A DNA stretch of 64,000 nt from Streptomyces sp. NBRC 109706 (GTDB taxonomy: Bacteria > Actinomycetota > Actinomycetes > Streptomycetales > Streptomycetaceae), in NCBI RefSeq assembly GCF_000974485.1, contig NZ_BBOM01000011.1, positions 62,001 through 126,000 of the forward strand, read 5' to 3'. Below are positions 25,750 through 33,608 of the stretch, piece by piece. A model generated the notes under the pieces. The model searched no databases and was not told the DNA's origin. It was given only the letters and a program-made list of their open reading frames with translations. The position numbers were made by a program, and so were the translations under genes. Position 1 is the first letter of the stretch; each line of letters opens with the position of its first letter.

Positions 25750-26619
25750 TCAGCCCCGGGGCGGGTACGAGTAGAAGCCGGCGCCGGTCTTCCGTCCCAG
25801 CTGGCCGGCGGCCACCATCCGCAGCAACAGCGGCGGCGGGGCGTAGAGCGGCTCCTTCAGCTCCTGGTACATCGAGTCGGCGATGGCGGCCACGGTGTCC
25901 AGACCGATCAGATCGGCCAGCTTGAGCGGACCCTGCGGATGGGCGCAGCCCAGCTCCATCCCGTTGTCGATATCGTCCCTGCTCGCGGCCCCCGACTCGA
26001 ACATCCGCACGGCGGAGAGCAGATAGGGGATCAGCAGCGCGTTCACCACGAACCCGGAGCGGTCCTGGGCGCGGATGGCGTGCTTGCCCAGCACGCCGGT
26101 GACCAGGGCCTCGGCCCGCTTCACGGTGGCCTCGCTGGTGGTCAGCGCCGGGATCAGCTCGACCAGGCGCTGCACCTGCGCCGGGTTGAAGAAGTGCACC
26201 CCCAGCACCTGCGCCGGCCGCCCGGTGGCCACCGCCAGGTTGACCAGCGGAATCGCCGAGGTGTTGGAGGCGAGGATGGCGTCCTCCCGCGTCACCACCT
26301 GGTCGAGCACCTGGAAGATCTCCGTCTTCACCTGCTCGTTCTCCACCACCGCCTCGATCACCAGATCGCGGTCGGCGAACTCGCCCAGATCGGTGGTGAA
26401 GGTGAGCCGGTCCAGCGCGGCGTCCCGTTCGGCCACCGTGAGCTTGCCGCGTTCGGTGGCCCGTTCCAGCGAGTTGACCAGCCGGGTGCGCCCCAGCTCC
26501 AGGGCCTCGCCGGTGGTCTCGGCGACCCGCACGTCGAGACCGGCGCGGGCGCACACCTCGGCGATGCCGGCCCCCATCTGGCCGCAGCCCACCACCCCAA
26601 CGCGTTCGATGTCCGTCAC
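25750..26619 (-). CDS. 3-hydroxybutyryl/3-hydroxyacyl-CoA dehydrogenase
   Basis: A 289-residue NAD(P)-dependent 3-hydroxyacyl-CoA dehydrogenase. The Rossmann domain begins VGVVGCGQMGAGIAEVCA (GxGxxG), and NTSAIPLVNLA and the catalytic-region HFFNPAQVQRLVE follow; the C-terminal helical dimer domain has GFVVNALLIPYLLSAVRM and GCAHPQGPLKLADLIGLD. It resembles the single-domain butyryl-pathway enzyme (Hbd type) that makes or uses 3-hydroxybutyryl-CoA. It stands upstream of the LtrA gene on the same strand, with no evident functional link. Confidence 0.88.
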   Translation of the reverse strand: MTDIERVGVVGCGQMGAGIAEVCARAGLDVRVAETTGEALELGRTRLVNSLERATERGKLTVAERDAALDRLTFTTDLGEFADRDLVIEAVVENEQVKTEIFQVLDQVVTREDAILASNTSAIPLVNLAVATGRPAQVLGVHFFNPAQVQRLVELIPALTTSEATVKRAEALVTGVLGKHAIRAQDRSGFVVNALLIPYLLSAVRMFESGAASRDDIDNGMELGCAHPQGPLKLADLIGLDTVAAIADSMYQELKEPLYAPPPLLLRMVAAGQLGRKTGAGFYSYPPRG

Positions 26620-26716
26620 GCCTGCCCCTTCGCCGGTCCGTCCGCTTCTCGGGACCCGACGTTACCCCCGGCGCGCCGGGGGAGGACCGGCCGGGTCCGG
26701 TCCTCCCCGACGGCGG

Positions 26717-29046
26717 TCAGTCGGTGGCGTTGCCGACGATCACGCCCCGGCCGTTGGTCCCGACATAGACCCGGCCGAAGACGTCGGGGTCGCCGGCGAT
26801 GGCGTCGCCGGTGTAGGCCCACTGGTGCTGGTCGTCGTTGATCCTGGTCCACGCCGCGCCGGCGTCGGTCGAGCGGAAGATCCCGCGCGTTCCGTCCACC
26901 ACCCCGCTGCTGTAGAGCGTGAGGTGGTCGGCGCCGGGCGCCGGGGCGCCGAGGCCGATGGTGTCCGCCGCGATCCCGGCCACCTCGGTGAAGGTGGCGC
27001 CGGCGTCCGTGGAGTGCCACAGGCCCTCGCCGGCCAGCCAGATCTCGCCGCGCGCGTCGGGAACGGCGGTGAACCGGACGTCGGCCTCGGCCGGCAGCCC
27101 GTCAGCCGCGCTCGCCGCGAAGCTCCGGCCGCCGTCGACGCTCACATAGAACGTGCCGGCCGAGAAGCCGTAGAACACCTGCGGATCCACCCGGTCCGCC
27201 TCCACCCGGGCGCCGGCCGGGATGCCGTCGGCCTCCGTCCAGCCCTGCCCGAAACCGGCGGTGTGACGCACCGGACCGCTCTCCGGACTCCACACGAACG
27301 AGCCGCCGTCCGCCGCCGCCGCGACCGTGCCGCCGGCCGCGCCCTCGGGGGCGGTGCCGGCGAACCAGTTGGCGCCGCCGTCGGTGGAGAACCCGATCGT
27401 GGGATCGGTGCCCTCGCCCACATGGTGGCCGACCCTGACCACCGTGTTCGGGCTCAGCTCGGCGAAGTCCAGGCTGGTGGTGGTGCCGAACCCGGGCGAG
27501 GCGTACATCGACTCGGGCACCTCCGTGATGTCGTCGTGGCGGAAGCCCCCGATGTCCCCCAGGCCACTCAGCAGTTCCACCGCCCCGGGCGGGGCCGCCA
27601 GGTCCAACACGGCTGTCTCCTCAAGGCCCTTGACCACCGGCCGGATGGTGAACAGGGTGTCGCTGTCCCAGTTGGTCAGCTCGGTGGTGCCGTAGACCGT
27701 CGCGCCCGTGCCGTAGAGCAGCCGGTCGGAGTCGAACGGGTCGATCTCCATGCCCTCGGTCATCCAGCCCAGCTTGGGCACCTCCTCGGGCGGCGTCGGG
27801 TTCCCGTTGAAGTCCAGCCAGGGCACCTCGGAGATGTCGATGGTGTAGCGGTTGTTCCGCTCCGGGTAGTTGCCGAACTCCCAGGCCCTGGTCCAGCTGT
27901 CGCCGCCGTCCGTCGAACGGAACAGCTGGGTGTCGGGCCACCAGGAGCTGTAGCCGGTGACCATCAGCGTGCCCGGGGCCTGCCGGTCGACGGTCAGTCC
28001 GCTGAAGCCGAAGTAACGGTCGCCGCCCGACGGCACGGGGGAGATGTCCGTCCAGGTGTCGTCGGCCGTGTCGAGGCGCCAGACCTCGCCGTCCTCGCCG
28101 GCGTAGGGGCCGGGGTTGTCGCTGGTGGCGATGTACAGATCCCCGGTGGCCTCGTCCAACACCCCCTTGTGCGGCAGGAATCCGGTGGGCTGACCCGGCA
28201 CCGCCTCCCAGGTGGCGCCGGCGTCGGTGGACCGGTAGACGCTCTCCGCCAGATCGGCCACGCCGGCGTAGAGGGTGGGGGTGGCGCTGCCGGGGCTGCC
28301 GGATCGCGGGTCGAACGTCACCCAGGTGACGCCGATGATGTCGTTCTCGTAGCCCAGGGGTCGTCCGGATTGAGCACATAGTCCCCGGGGTTGGGGAAGG
28401 AACCGACCTCGCTCCAGCTCTCCCCGGCGTCCGTGGAACGCCACAGGCCCTCGCCGCTTGGCGCCCCGAGATAGAGCACGTCGTTGTCGTTGGGGTCGAT
28501 CGCCAGCCGCTCGCCCATGCCCCGGCCCGGCATGTTGCCGCCGAGTTTGAAGGGCAGCTCACTGGTCTCCCAGGTCTCGCCCCGGTCGGACGAGCGCAGG
28601 ATCGCGCCGTTGGCCGGATCCCAGTCGTTGGTGTAGGTGCCCACGGCCGCATAGACCCGGTCGGGGTCCACCGCGTCGGTGGCCAGCGAGGCGACCCCGG
28701 TGTAGCCCCAGTCGTCCCAACCGACGTGGTCGAGCAGCGGGATCCAGGACTGGTCGGACTCGTTCCACCGGTAGGCGCCACCGATGTCCGTTCGTGCATA
28801 GAACAGGTTCGGTTCGGACCGGTTGAAGACGATGCTCGGCACAAAGCCGCCACCGCCGATCTGCACGTTGTCCCAGGTGTAGCTCACGGCGAGCGTCGGC
28901 TCGGCGTCGCCGGTGTGCTCCGGGGCTGTCGCGTCGGTCGCGTCGGTGGCGTTGGCCGTGGCCAGGCCGCCCATCAGGCTGCCTATCAGGCCCCCTACCA
29001 TGGCAAGGCTCGCTACCAGCACGACCGTTGGTCTCCCTCTGCGCAC
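26717..29046 (-). pseudogene. GH74 xyloglucanase/endoglucanase, interrupted by a single-base frameshift
   Basis: The protein is a secreted GH74 beta-propeller glucanase of about 776 residues, with a Sec signal peptide (RRGRPTVVLVASLAMVGG onward), the block SYTWDNVQIGGGGFVPSIVFN, and many Asp-box repeats of the type YRSTDAGATWE. It acts on xyloglucan or beta-glucan; no carbohydrate-binding module follows. The frame breaks at a run of four C on the coding strand (28357-28360 here as GGGG): the upstream frame ends DYVLNPDDP and the downstream frame continues LGYENDIIGVTWVTFDP; one more C would restore a single ORF. Both halves are otherwise intact. The GTG at 29046 follows GGAGAGGA. A CebR-like operator lies upstream. 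Confidence 0.8.
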
Positions 29047-29104
29047 GCTGTCGTCCTCTCCGTGCATGACCGCCCGAAGGCGGCGTGGGGGGTGGGCGAA
29101 AACA

Positions 29105-29118
29105 TGGGAGCGCTCCCG
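29105..29118. promoter_or_regulatory. CebR-like operator upstream of the GH74 gene
   Basis: TGGGAGCGCTCCCG matches 13 of 14 bases of the CebR box TGGGAGCGCTCCCA, the site bound by the LacI-family cellobiose repressor of Streptomyces cellulolytic genes. It is a 12-bp perfect palindrome plus flanks, 59 bp before the GH74 start and about 132 bp before the divergent GHL10 start, and so could control either gene. Confidence 0.7.
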
Positions 29119-29249
29119 GAGATGTGCGCTGTTGATGCTAACTATCGAATGTTGTTCGCATAAGGGTGTGTCAAAGGCGGATCGACCGCGCCGCATTCCG
29201 TCACTCTGTGCTGGGCATGGATAACGGAGACGAGCGTCAGGGGGCACTC

Positions 29250-30515
29250 ATGGGTCGTACGGGTCGGATCAGCCGCAGGAGCTTCGCGCTGGTCGCGATG
29301 GGCACGATGGCCGGCGCTCTGACGCCGGCCCAGGCCGCCGCCGTCGAGCGGGTCCCGCCCACGGCGGCCGACGCGCGGCCGGCCGGCGGCGGCGCGGCGC
29401 CGTTCGCCGAGCAGCTGCGCGGGATGTGGATCGCCTCGGTGAGCAACATCGACTGGCCGGCCGCCCAGGGGCAGTCGGCCGACGCGGCCAAAGCCGATCT
29501 GCTGGAGCTGCTGGATGTCGCCGTCCGCTGGGAGTTGAACACGGTCTTCTTCCAAGTGCGGCCCACCGCCGACGCGTTCTGGCCCTCCCCGCACGAGCCC
29601 TGGTCCGAGTGGCTGACGGGCACCCAGGGGCAGGATCCGGGATGGGATCCGCTGGCCTTCGCCGTCGAGGAGGCGCACGCGCGGGGCCTCGCCCTGCACG
29701 CCTGGTTCAACCCGTACCGCGTGGCCACCCACACCGACCGCTCCCGGCTCACCGCCGACCACCCGGCGCGGCGCAACAGCGACTGGGCCGTCGCCTACGG
29801 CGGCCGGCTCTACTACAACCCCGGGCTGCCCGAGGTCCGCGCCTTCGTCCAGGACGCGATGCTGGACGCGGTCGCCAACTACGACATCGACGGCGTCCAC
29901 TGGGACGACTACTTCTACCCCTACCCGGTGGCGGGCGCGGCCTTCGACGACGCGGCCGCCTTCCGCGAACACGGCGGGGACTTCGACGACCTGGGGGACT
30001 GGCGCCGCCACAACATCGACCTGCTGGTGCGCGAGATGCGCGCGCGGGTGGCCGAGGCCAAGCCGGACATCCCGTTCGGCGTCAGCCCGTTCGCCGTCTG
30101 GCGCAACCGCTCGACGGACCCGCTCGGCTCCGACACCAGGGGCGGCGTCCAGACCTACGACGACCTCTACGCGGATGTCCGCACGTGGGTCAAGGAGAGC
30201 TGGATCGACTATGTGATCCCCCAGATCTACTGGCATATCGGCAACGAGGCGGCCGACTACGCGGTGCTCGCCGCGTGGTGGTCCGACGTCGCCGACGGCA
30301 CGGGCGTCGCGCTCTATCTCGGCGAGGCGGTCTACAAGGTCGGGGACCCGGCCCAGCCGGCGGCCTGGCAGGACCCGGCGGAGCTGTCCCGCCATCTGAC
30401 GCTCTGCGCGGAGGAGCATCCGCAGGTCGGCGGCCATGTCTTCTACTCCGCCAAGCAGGTCGCGGCGGACCCGCTGGGGGCGATCAGCCGGGTGTACGAG
30501 GACCACTATGGCTGA
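29250..30515 (+). CDS. Tat-exported GHL10 family (DUF187) glycosidase-like protein
   Basis: A 421-residue TIM-barrel hydrolase of the GHL10/family 10 glycosyl-hydrolase-like group. ATG 29250 gives a twin-arginine signal (GRISRRSFALVAMG) and cleavage after AQAAA. The barrel begins LRGMWIASVSNIDWPA, continues NTVFFQVRPTADAFWPS and HAWFNPYRV, and has the conserved DIDGVHWDDYFYPYP with likely catalytic acids, then PFGVSPFAVWRN and YVIPQIYWH. Such proteins act on polysaccharide or peptidoglycan-like substrates; the exact one is unknown. Divergent to the GH74 gene across a CebR-like box, it may be part of plant-polysaccharide use. Confidence 0.82.
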   Translation: MGRTGRISRRSFALVAMGTMAGALTPAQAAAVERVPPTAADARPAGGGAAPFAEQLRGMWIASVSNIDWPAAQGQSADAAKADLLELLDVAVRWELNTVFFQVRPTADAFWPSPHEPWSEWLTGTQGQDPGWDPLAFAVEEAHARGLALHAWFNPYRVATHTDRSRLTADHPARRNSDWAVAYGGRLYYNPGLPEVRAFVQDAMLDAVANYDIDGVHWDDYFYPYPVAGAAFDDAAAFREHGGDFDDLGDWRRHNIDLLVREMRARVAEAKPDIPFGVSPFAVWRNRSTDPLGSDTRGGVQTYDDLYADVRTWVKESWIDYVIPQIYWHIGNEAADYAVLAAWWSDVADGTGVALYLGEAVYKVGDPAQPAAWQDPAELSRHLTLCAEEHPQVGGHVFYSAKQVAADPLGAISRVYEDHYG

Positions 30516-30531
30516 GCGCGCCAGCGCTTTT
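30515..30531 (+). terminator. Short hairpin with T-run after the GHL10 gene
   Basis: AGCGC (30515-30519) pairs with GCGCT (30524-30528) and runs into TTTT (30528-30531), right at the stop codon. The stem is only 5 bp, so termination may be weak. Confidence 0.4.
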
Positions 30532-31099
30532 ACGGGGACGCCGTGGCGGGTGCGCGTGGACGCGCGGGTGCGCGGGCCATGGGGAGCGGTGGGCGGCCGG
30601 GTAGGGGGGACGGCTGAATTCGCGTGGAGGTGTGAGTGGCGGTGGATGGACGTCCGGTGGGGGTGAGGGGCGGAGTTTCCGGGGTGGGGGTGGTCGGCCT
30701 GAGGTGTGGGGCGGGGTTTCGGCGTTCCTGGGTGCTGGACGGGGGTGGATGGAACGTCCGGTGGGGGTGAGGGGCACTCGGGTGGTGGGGGTGCTGGTCG
30801 GATCGACGGGGCGGGCGGGGGCCGTGGTAGGCGGAAGGCTTCTGGCGCTCAGGGGTGGGTTCATGATGGGTGGGGGCCGTCGGGGGCGGGCGGTGCGGTG
30901 GAGATCGGTATGGCGGTGGTCGGCCGGTGGCGTGTACCCGGGGGGTGGTCGACGGCCGGCGGTGGGTTGCTCGTTCGCCCGGTGCCTGAGGGGGGCTGCG
31001 GGTGGTGCGTCTGGGGCCGTCCTGCCGGGCCTCGCCGGTGTCGTCCGGCGGGTGGTTCGTACGGGCCGGATCTCCCTGGACAGGCGCGTGCCGGCCGTG
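30532..31099. other. G-rich stretch without a supportable gene
   Basis: About 570 bp with a strong excess of G over C on the + strand and many GGTGGGGGT-type runs. ORFs on both strands here are low-complexity (Gly/Arg/Trp or Pro/Arg/Thr) and match no family. It contains a 31-bp near-direct repeat (30641-30671 and 30744-30775, one base longer) and a sequence able to form a G-quadruplex at 30763-30791. I see no RNA gene. Confidence 0.6.
30641..30775 (+). repeat. Pair of ~31-bp direct repeats, 103 bp apart
   Basis: Copies at 30641-30671 and 30744-30775 share GGTGGATGGA, CGTCCGGTGG and GGGTGAGGGGC and differ by one inserted A. They lie in the G-rich gap between the GHL10 and DCC-family genes. 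Confidence 0.7.
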
Positions 31100-31495
31100 T
31101 CATCCACCGGGGCGGACGCGGGCGTCGGGGGTGACGGCGCAGGTGGGGGTGCCGCCGGGGAGGCGGTGGCGGTTGGTGGCGATGGCGCGGTAGATGCCGT
31201 GGGCCAGCCAGCTGATCGGGGGCAGGGTGAGCAGCGCGCCGAGGGGGGCCCACCAGCGTCCGGCGGAGAGCAGGGCCTTGGCGACGGCTCGTGACCCGCC
31301 GTACACCCGGCCCGTCGGGGTCACCCAGAGCACCTCGTGCCGGGCGCGTTCCGCGTCGGTGCCCAACGCGTCCAGGTCGGCGAACTGCCAGGCCACGATG
31401 GTGCAGTCGGGGCGGACCCGACGTTCGGCGAAGAGCACGGAGGTGGTGCAGAAGCCACAGTCGCCGTCATAGACCAGTACCGGTTGTGCGCGCAT
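31100..31495 (-). CDS. DCC-family (DUF393) thiol-disulfide oxidoreductase-like protein
   Basis: A 131-residue member of the DCC family (DUF393), with the name-giving motif YDGDCGFC giving a CxxC pair (Cys13, Cys16) at the N-terminus of a thioredoxin-like fold. Later conserved features are YGGSRAVAKAL and the hydrophobic helix PLGALLTLPPISWLAHGIYRAIATNR. Related to the mitochondrial/plastid DCC proteins; the redox partner is unknown. It lies 28 bp after the phosphatase-fold gene on the same strand, so the two are probably co-transcribed. The C-terminal 20 residues are variable. Confidence 0.82.
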   Translation of the reverse strand: MRAQPVLVYDGDCGFCTTSVLFAERRVRPDCTIVAWQFADLDALGTDAERARHEVLWVTPTGRVYGGSRAVAKALLSAGRWWAPLGALLTLPPISWLAHGIYRAIATNRHRLPGGTPTCAVTPDARVRPGG

Positions 31496-31523
31496 GCCCC
31501 CATCGTGCCGGACGCGGCCCCGT

Positions 31524-32084
31524 TCATCCGAGGCGCAGGCTCCATCGTCCGCGTCCGCCGCTGAGGCTGACCACCGAGAGCGGATGCACCTCCGTGCGCC
31601 AGTAGGAGGCGGGCGGCGCCTTGAGCGCGTACAGCATCGCGGCTCTGATCACGGTGGGCTCGGTCACGGCCACCACCAGGCCGTCGCCCTCGATGGGCCG
31701 GGTGTCCAGCCAGCCGCCGATGCGGGAGACGAACGCCAGCAGCGATTCGCCGCCGTGCGGGGCGGCTCTGGGGTCGGCCAGCCAGGCGTCGACCGACTGT
31801 GGTTCGCGCGCGGTCACCTCCTGCAGGGTCATTCCGCGCCAACGGCCCATATCGCAGTCCCGCAGGGCGGGTTGCGCGAGCGGCGAGAGGCCGAGCGCGT
31901 CGCCGGTCTGCCGACTGCACGGGGTGGGCGAGCAGTAGCGCAGCTCGGCGGCGGCCAGTGGCAGCAGCGCGGGGATCGCCCGCTCCAGCGCCAGCCAGCC
32001 CGCCGCGTCGAGCGGCCGTTCATCGTCGAAACGGGCGTCGAGGAGGGAGGAACTGCGGGCAGCGGCTATCAGCGTGACCAGCAT
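31524..32084 (-). CDS. Histidine-phosphatase-fold protein without catalytic histidines
   Basis: A 186-residue protein of the phosphoglycerate-mutase/histidine phosphatase superfamily, of the CobC-like subgroup common in Streptomyces. The fold is recognisable from LRYCSPTPCSRQTGDALGL, CDMGRWRGMTLQEV and APHGGESLLAFVSRI. However the first motif RHGxT is replaced by LIAAARSSS, and the second catalytic His region (normally SHGxxxR) reads VTEPTVIRA. Both histidines essential for phosphotransfer are therefore missing, so it should be catalytically dead or work differently. ATG 32084 starts at the first strand; ATG 32180 would add 32 unrelated residues. Confidence 0.75.
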   Translation of the reverse strand: MLVTLIAAARSSSLLDARFDDERPLDAAGWLALERAIPALLPLAAAELRYCSPTPCSRQTGDALGLSPLAQPALRDCDMGRWRGMTLQEVTAREPQSVDAWLADPRAAPHGGESLLAFVSRIGGWLDTRPIEGDGLVVAVTEPTVIRAAMLYALKAPPASYWRTEVHPLSVVSLSGGRGRWSLRLG

Positions 32085-32215
32085 GGCGCGATGGTACGAA
32101 CACATGCAGGAGTAGACCACTACTCGCGCGTTAAATCTCCGCGATCCATGAAGGTGTCCCGCTGGTGGCCCGCTGATCACCGAGGTGCGATATCACGCTC
32201 TGTGTCCAGTTGATT

Positions 32216-32716
32216 TCAGCCACGATGGCGGTCGGTCGTGGGCTCTGCGTCCGCCGGGGTGCGGTCCGGTGGGGGCGTGGGGGTGGGGCGGATGGCCGTC
32301 ATGGCGGAGATCTCCCTGATGTCGCGGCCGGTGAGGGTGATCTGCCCGCCGCCCCTGTTGTGCGGGAACTCCCGGAGCCGCGCCTTGCGGCGGATCCAAC
32401 TGGCCGACCAGGGAAGCCATTTGGCGGCCTCCTCCGGTGTGTAGTGGAACAGTTCGCCCTCCGGGGAGCCGGGGGGTGGCACCTCACGTCCGGGCTCGGG
32501 CTCGACGGCCGGGTCCTCGTCGTTGCGGAGCAGATCGCTGACCGGCACCCCGAGGGCCGAGGCGATCCGGTGCAGTGTCGTCTCGCTGGCGCCGGCGAGG
32601 CCGCGTTCCAGGCGGGAGAGATGGCCTCGATCCAGGCCGGTGAGTCGGGCGAGGTCACGAAGGCTGAGCCGCCGAACCGTGCGGATGGCCCGAATCGCGG
32701 TGCCGTTCGGTGTCAC
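32216..32716 (-). CDS. XRE-family regulator with a C-terminal excisionase-like DNA-binding segment
   Basis: A 166-residue DNA-binding protein. Residues 5-60 are an XRE helix-turn-helix (TVRRLSLRDLARLTGLDRGHLSRLERGLAGAS). After an acidic/proline linker, residues about 91-134 resemble a second helix-turn-helix of the AlpA/MerR-excisionase type (YTPEEAAKWLPWSASWIRRKAR ... ITLTGRDIREI). The tail is Pro/Thr-rich. GTG 32716 is chosen because a promoter with leaderless spacing stands immediately before it; ATG 32752 is the alternative. It is divergent from another XRE gene, with 188 bp between. Confidence 0.78.
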   Translation of the reverse strand: MTPNGTAIRAIRTVRRLSLRDLARLTGLDRGHLSRLERGLAGASETTLHRIASALGVPVSDLLRNDEDPAVEPEPGREVPPPGSPEGELFHYTPEEAAKWLPWSASWIRRKARLREFPHNRGGGQITLTGRDIREISAMTAIRPTPTPPPDRTPADAEPTTDRHRG

Positions 32717-32722
32717 GTTCAG

Positions 32723-32752
32723 AGGATAAGGCCACAGATGTTTAGCGAGCAA
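32723..32752 (-). promoter_or_regulatory. Leaderless promoter of the minus-strand XRE gene
   Basis: On the minus strand, -35 TTGCTC (32747-32752) and -10 TATCCT (32723-32728) are separated by 18 bp, and the -10 ends 6 bp before the GTG at 32716. This is the best-formed housekeeping promoter in the region. Confidence 0.65.
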
Positions 32753-32870
32753 ATATTGATGCTTAGTTTCTGCACGTCAGAGGCTTGTGGTTGCCTATTT
32801 GAGGCGCCGGCTTGGCATGACACAACCATATGGCGCTGTACATGCTGCTCAATGGCCGATTTTGGGCCTG

Positions 32871-32894
32871 TTGCGTTGCACAGAGGTGCGGCAA
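32871..32894. promoter_or_regulatory. Dyad upstream of the plus-strand XRE gene (candidate operator)
   Basis: TTGC-GTT-GCAC, then AGAG, then GTGC-G-GCAA form an imperfect inverted repeat 10 bp before the ATG at 32905. Autoregulated XRE proteins often bind such a dyad at their own start. Confidence 0.4.
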
Positions 32895-32904
32895 CATAGA
32901 TTTC

Positions 32905-33438
32905 ATGACTCAAGACTGGGCACGGCTGGGAACGTTGTTGAAGCAGGCGCGGGAAGGCCGTGGGCTCCAACAGAAGTTTGTCGCCAAGTCCCTCAAAGTG
33001 GAGCGCGGCGCCATCTACAACATCGAGAAGGGCGCGATCAAGAAGCTCACCGGCACCATTCACCACTACGCCGAGCTGGTCGGGTGGAACCCGGAGTCGC
33101 TGGGCGTGGTGCTCGAAGGCGGCGAGCCGGAGACGGCGGGCGACGCGGACCGCGCCTCGGGGTCCGGCCGCCGGGCGGACACCGCGGGCTCCGTCGCCGA
33201 CCACAACACCGGCGGGCTCTCGCTCCTGGTGCGCAAGGCCATGTACGAGGGGGAGTTGATCGATTCCGACGTGGAGTCCGTCCGCACCCCCAACGGCGAG
33301 ATCCGGGTGGCCATCGTCGCCCGTGGCGTCCCCGGCGCCTCCGGCGCGCAGCTGGACGAGGCGGGCGAGGTCTGGGCGCGGCTGCGTACCGCGATCAACC
33401 GGGCCTTCGACGAGGAGCAGGGCGGCGCCGGCGGCTGA
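32905..33438 (+). CDS. XRE-family helix-turn-helix regulator
   Basis: A 177-residue protein with an N-terminal XRE helix-turn-helix (residues 5-62: LGTLLKQAREGRGLQQKFVAKSLKVERGAIYNIEKG) and a C-terminal region (LSLLVRKAMYEGELIDSDVESVRTPNGEIRVAIV) of unknown fold. ATG 32905 is selected by domain position; the frame is open 75 bp further upstream without similarity. It is divergent from the second XRE gene and followed by a remarkable 44-bp palindrome. There is no adjacent toxin-like gene on the same strand; the next gene is an ATP-grasp protein. Confidence 0.8.
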   Translation: MTQDWARLGTLLKQAREGRGLQQKFVAKSLKVERGAIYNIEKGAIKKLTGTIHHYAELVGWNPESLGVVLEGGEPETAGDADRASGSGRRADTAGSVADHNTGGLSLLVRKAMYEGELIDSDVESVRTPNGEIRVAIVARGVPGASGAQLDEAGEVWARLRTAINRAFDEEQGGAGG

Positions 33439-33444
33439 CCGGGC

Positions 33445-33488
33445 CCGGGGGTGTCCCGTGCCCCGGCCGGGGCACGGGACACCCCCGG
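33445..33488. terminator. 44-bp perfect palindrome after the XRE gene
   Basis: 22-bp arms 33445-33466 and 33467-33488 pair without a mismatch and with no spacer at the centre (GGCC). In RNA it forms a very stable hairpin that would end transcription 7 bp after the XRE stop. Length and perfection exceed the other terminators in the window. Confidence 0.7.
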
Positions 33489-33608
33489 TGCGGCCGTACG
33501 GTGCCGCGAGGTGCAGTAACTCGCCATCGGTTCGCCGGAGCGCGGTGACGGGGCCGCCGGGTGGGCCCCGCCCACCACCCGGCGGCCCCGGCGCGAAAGT
33601 CTGGGCCG

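Noticed and set aside
30632..31294. Gly/Arg/Trp-rich ORF in the G-rich gap
   Set aside because: Low complexity, no ribosome-binding site, and it runs into the antisense of the DCC gene.
32897..32902. TAGATT as -10 of the plus-strand XRE gene
   Set aside because: It ends only 2 bp before the ATG, so transcription would begin inside the coding sequence.
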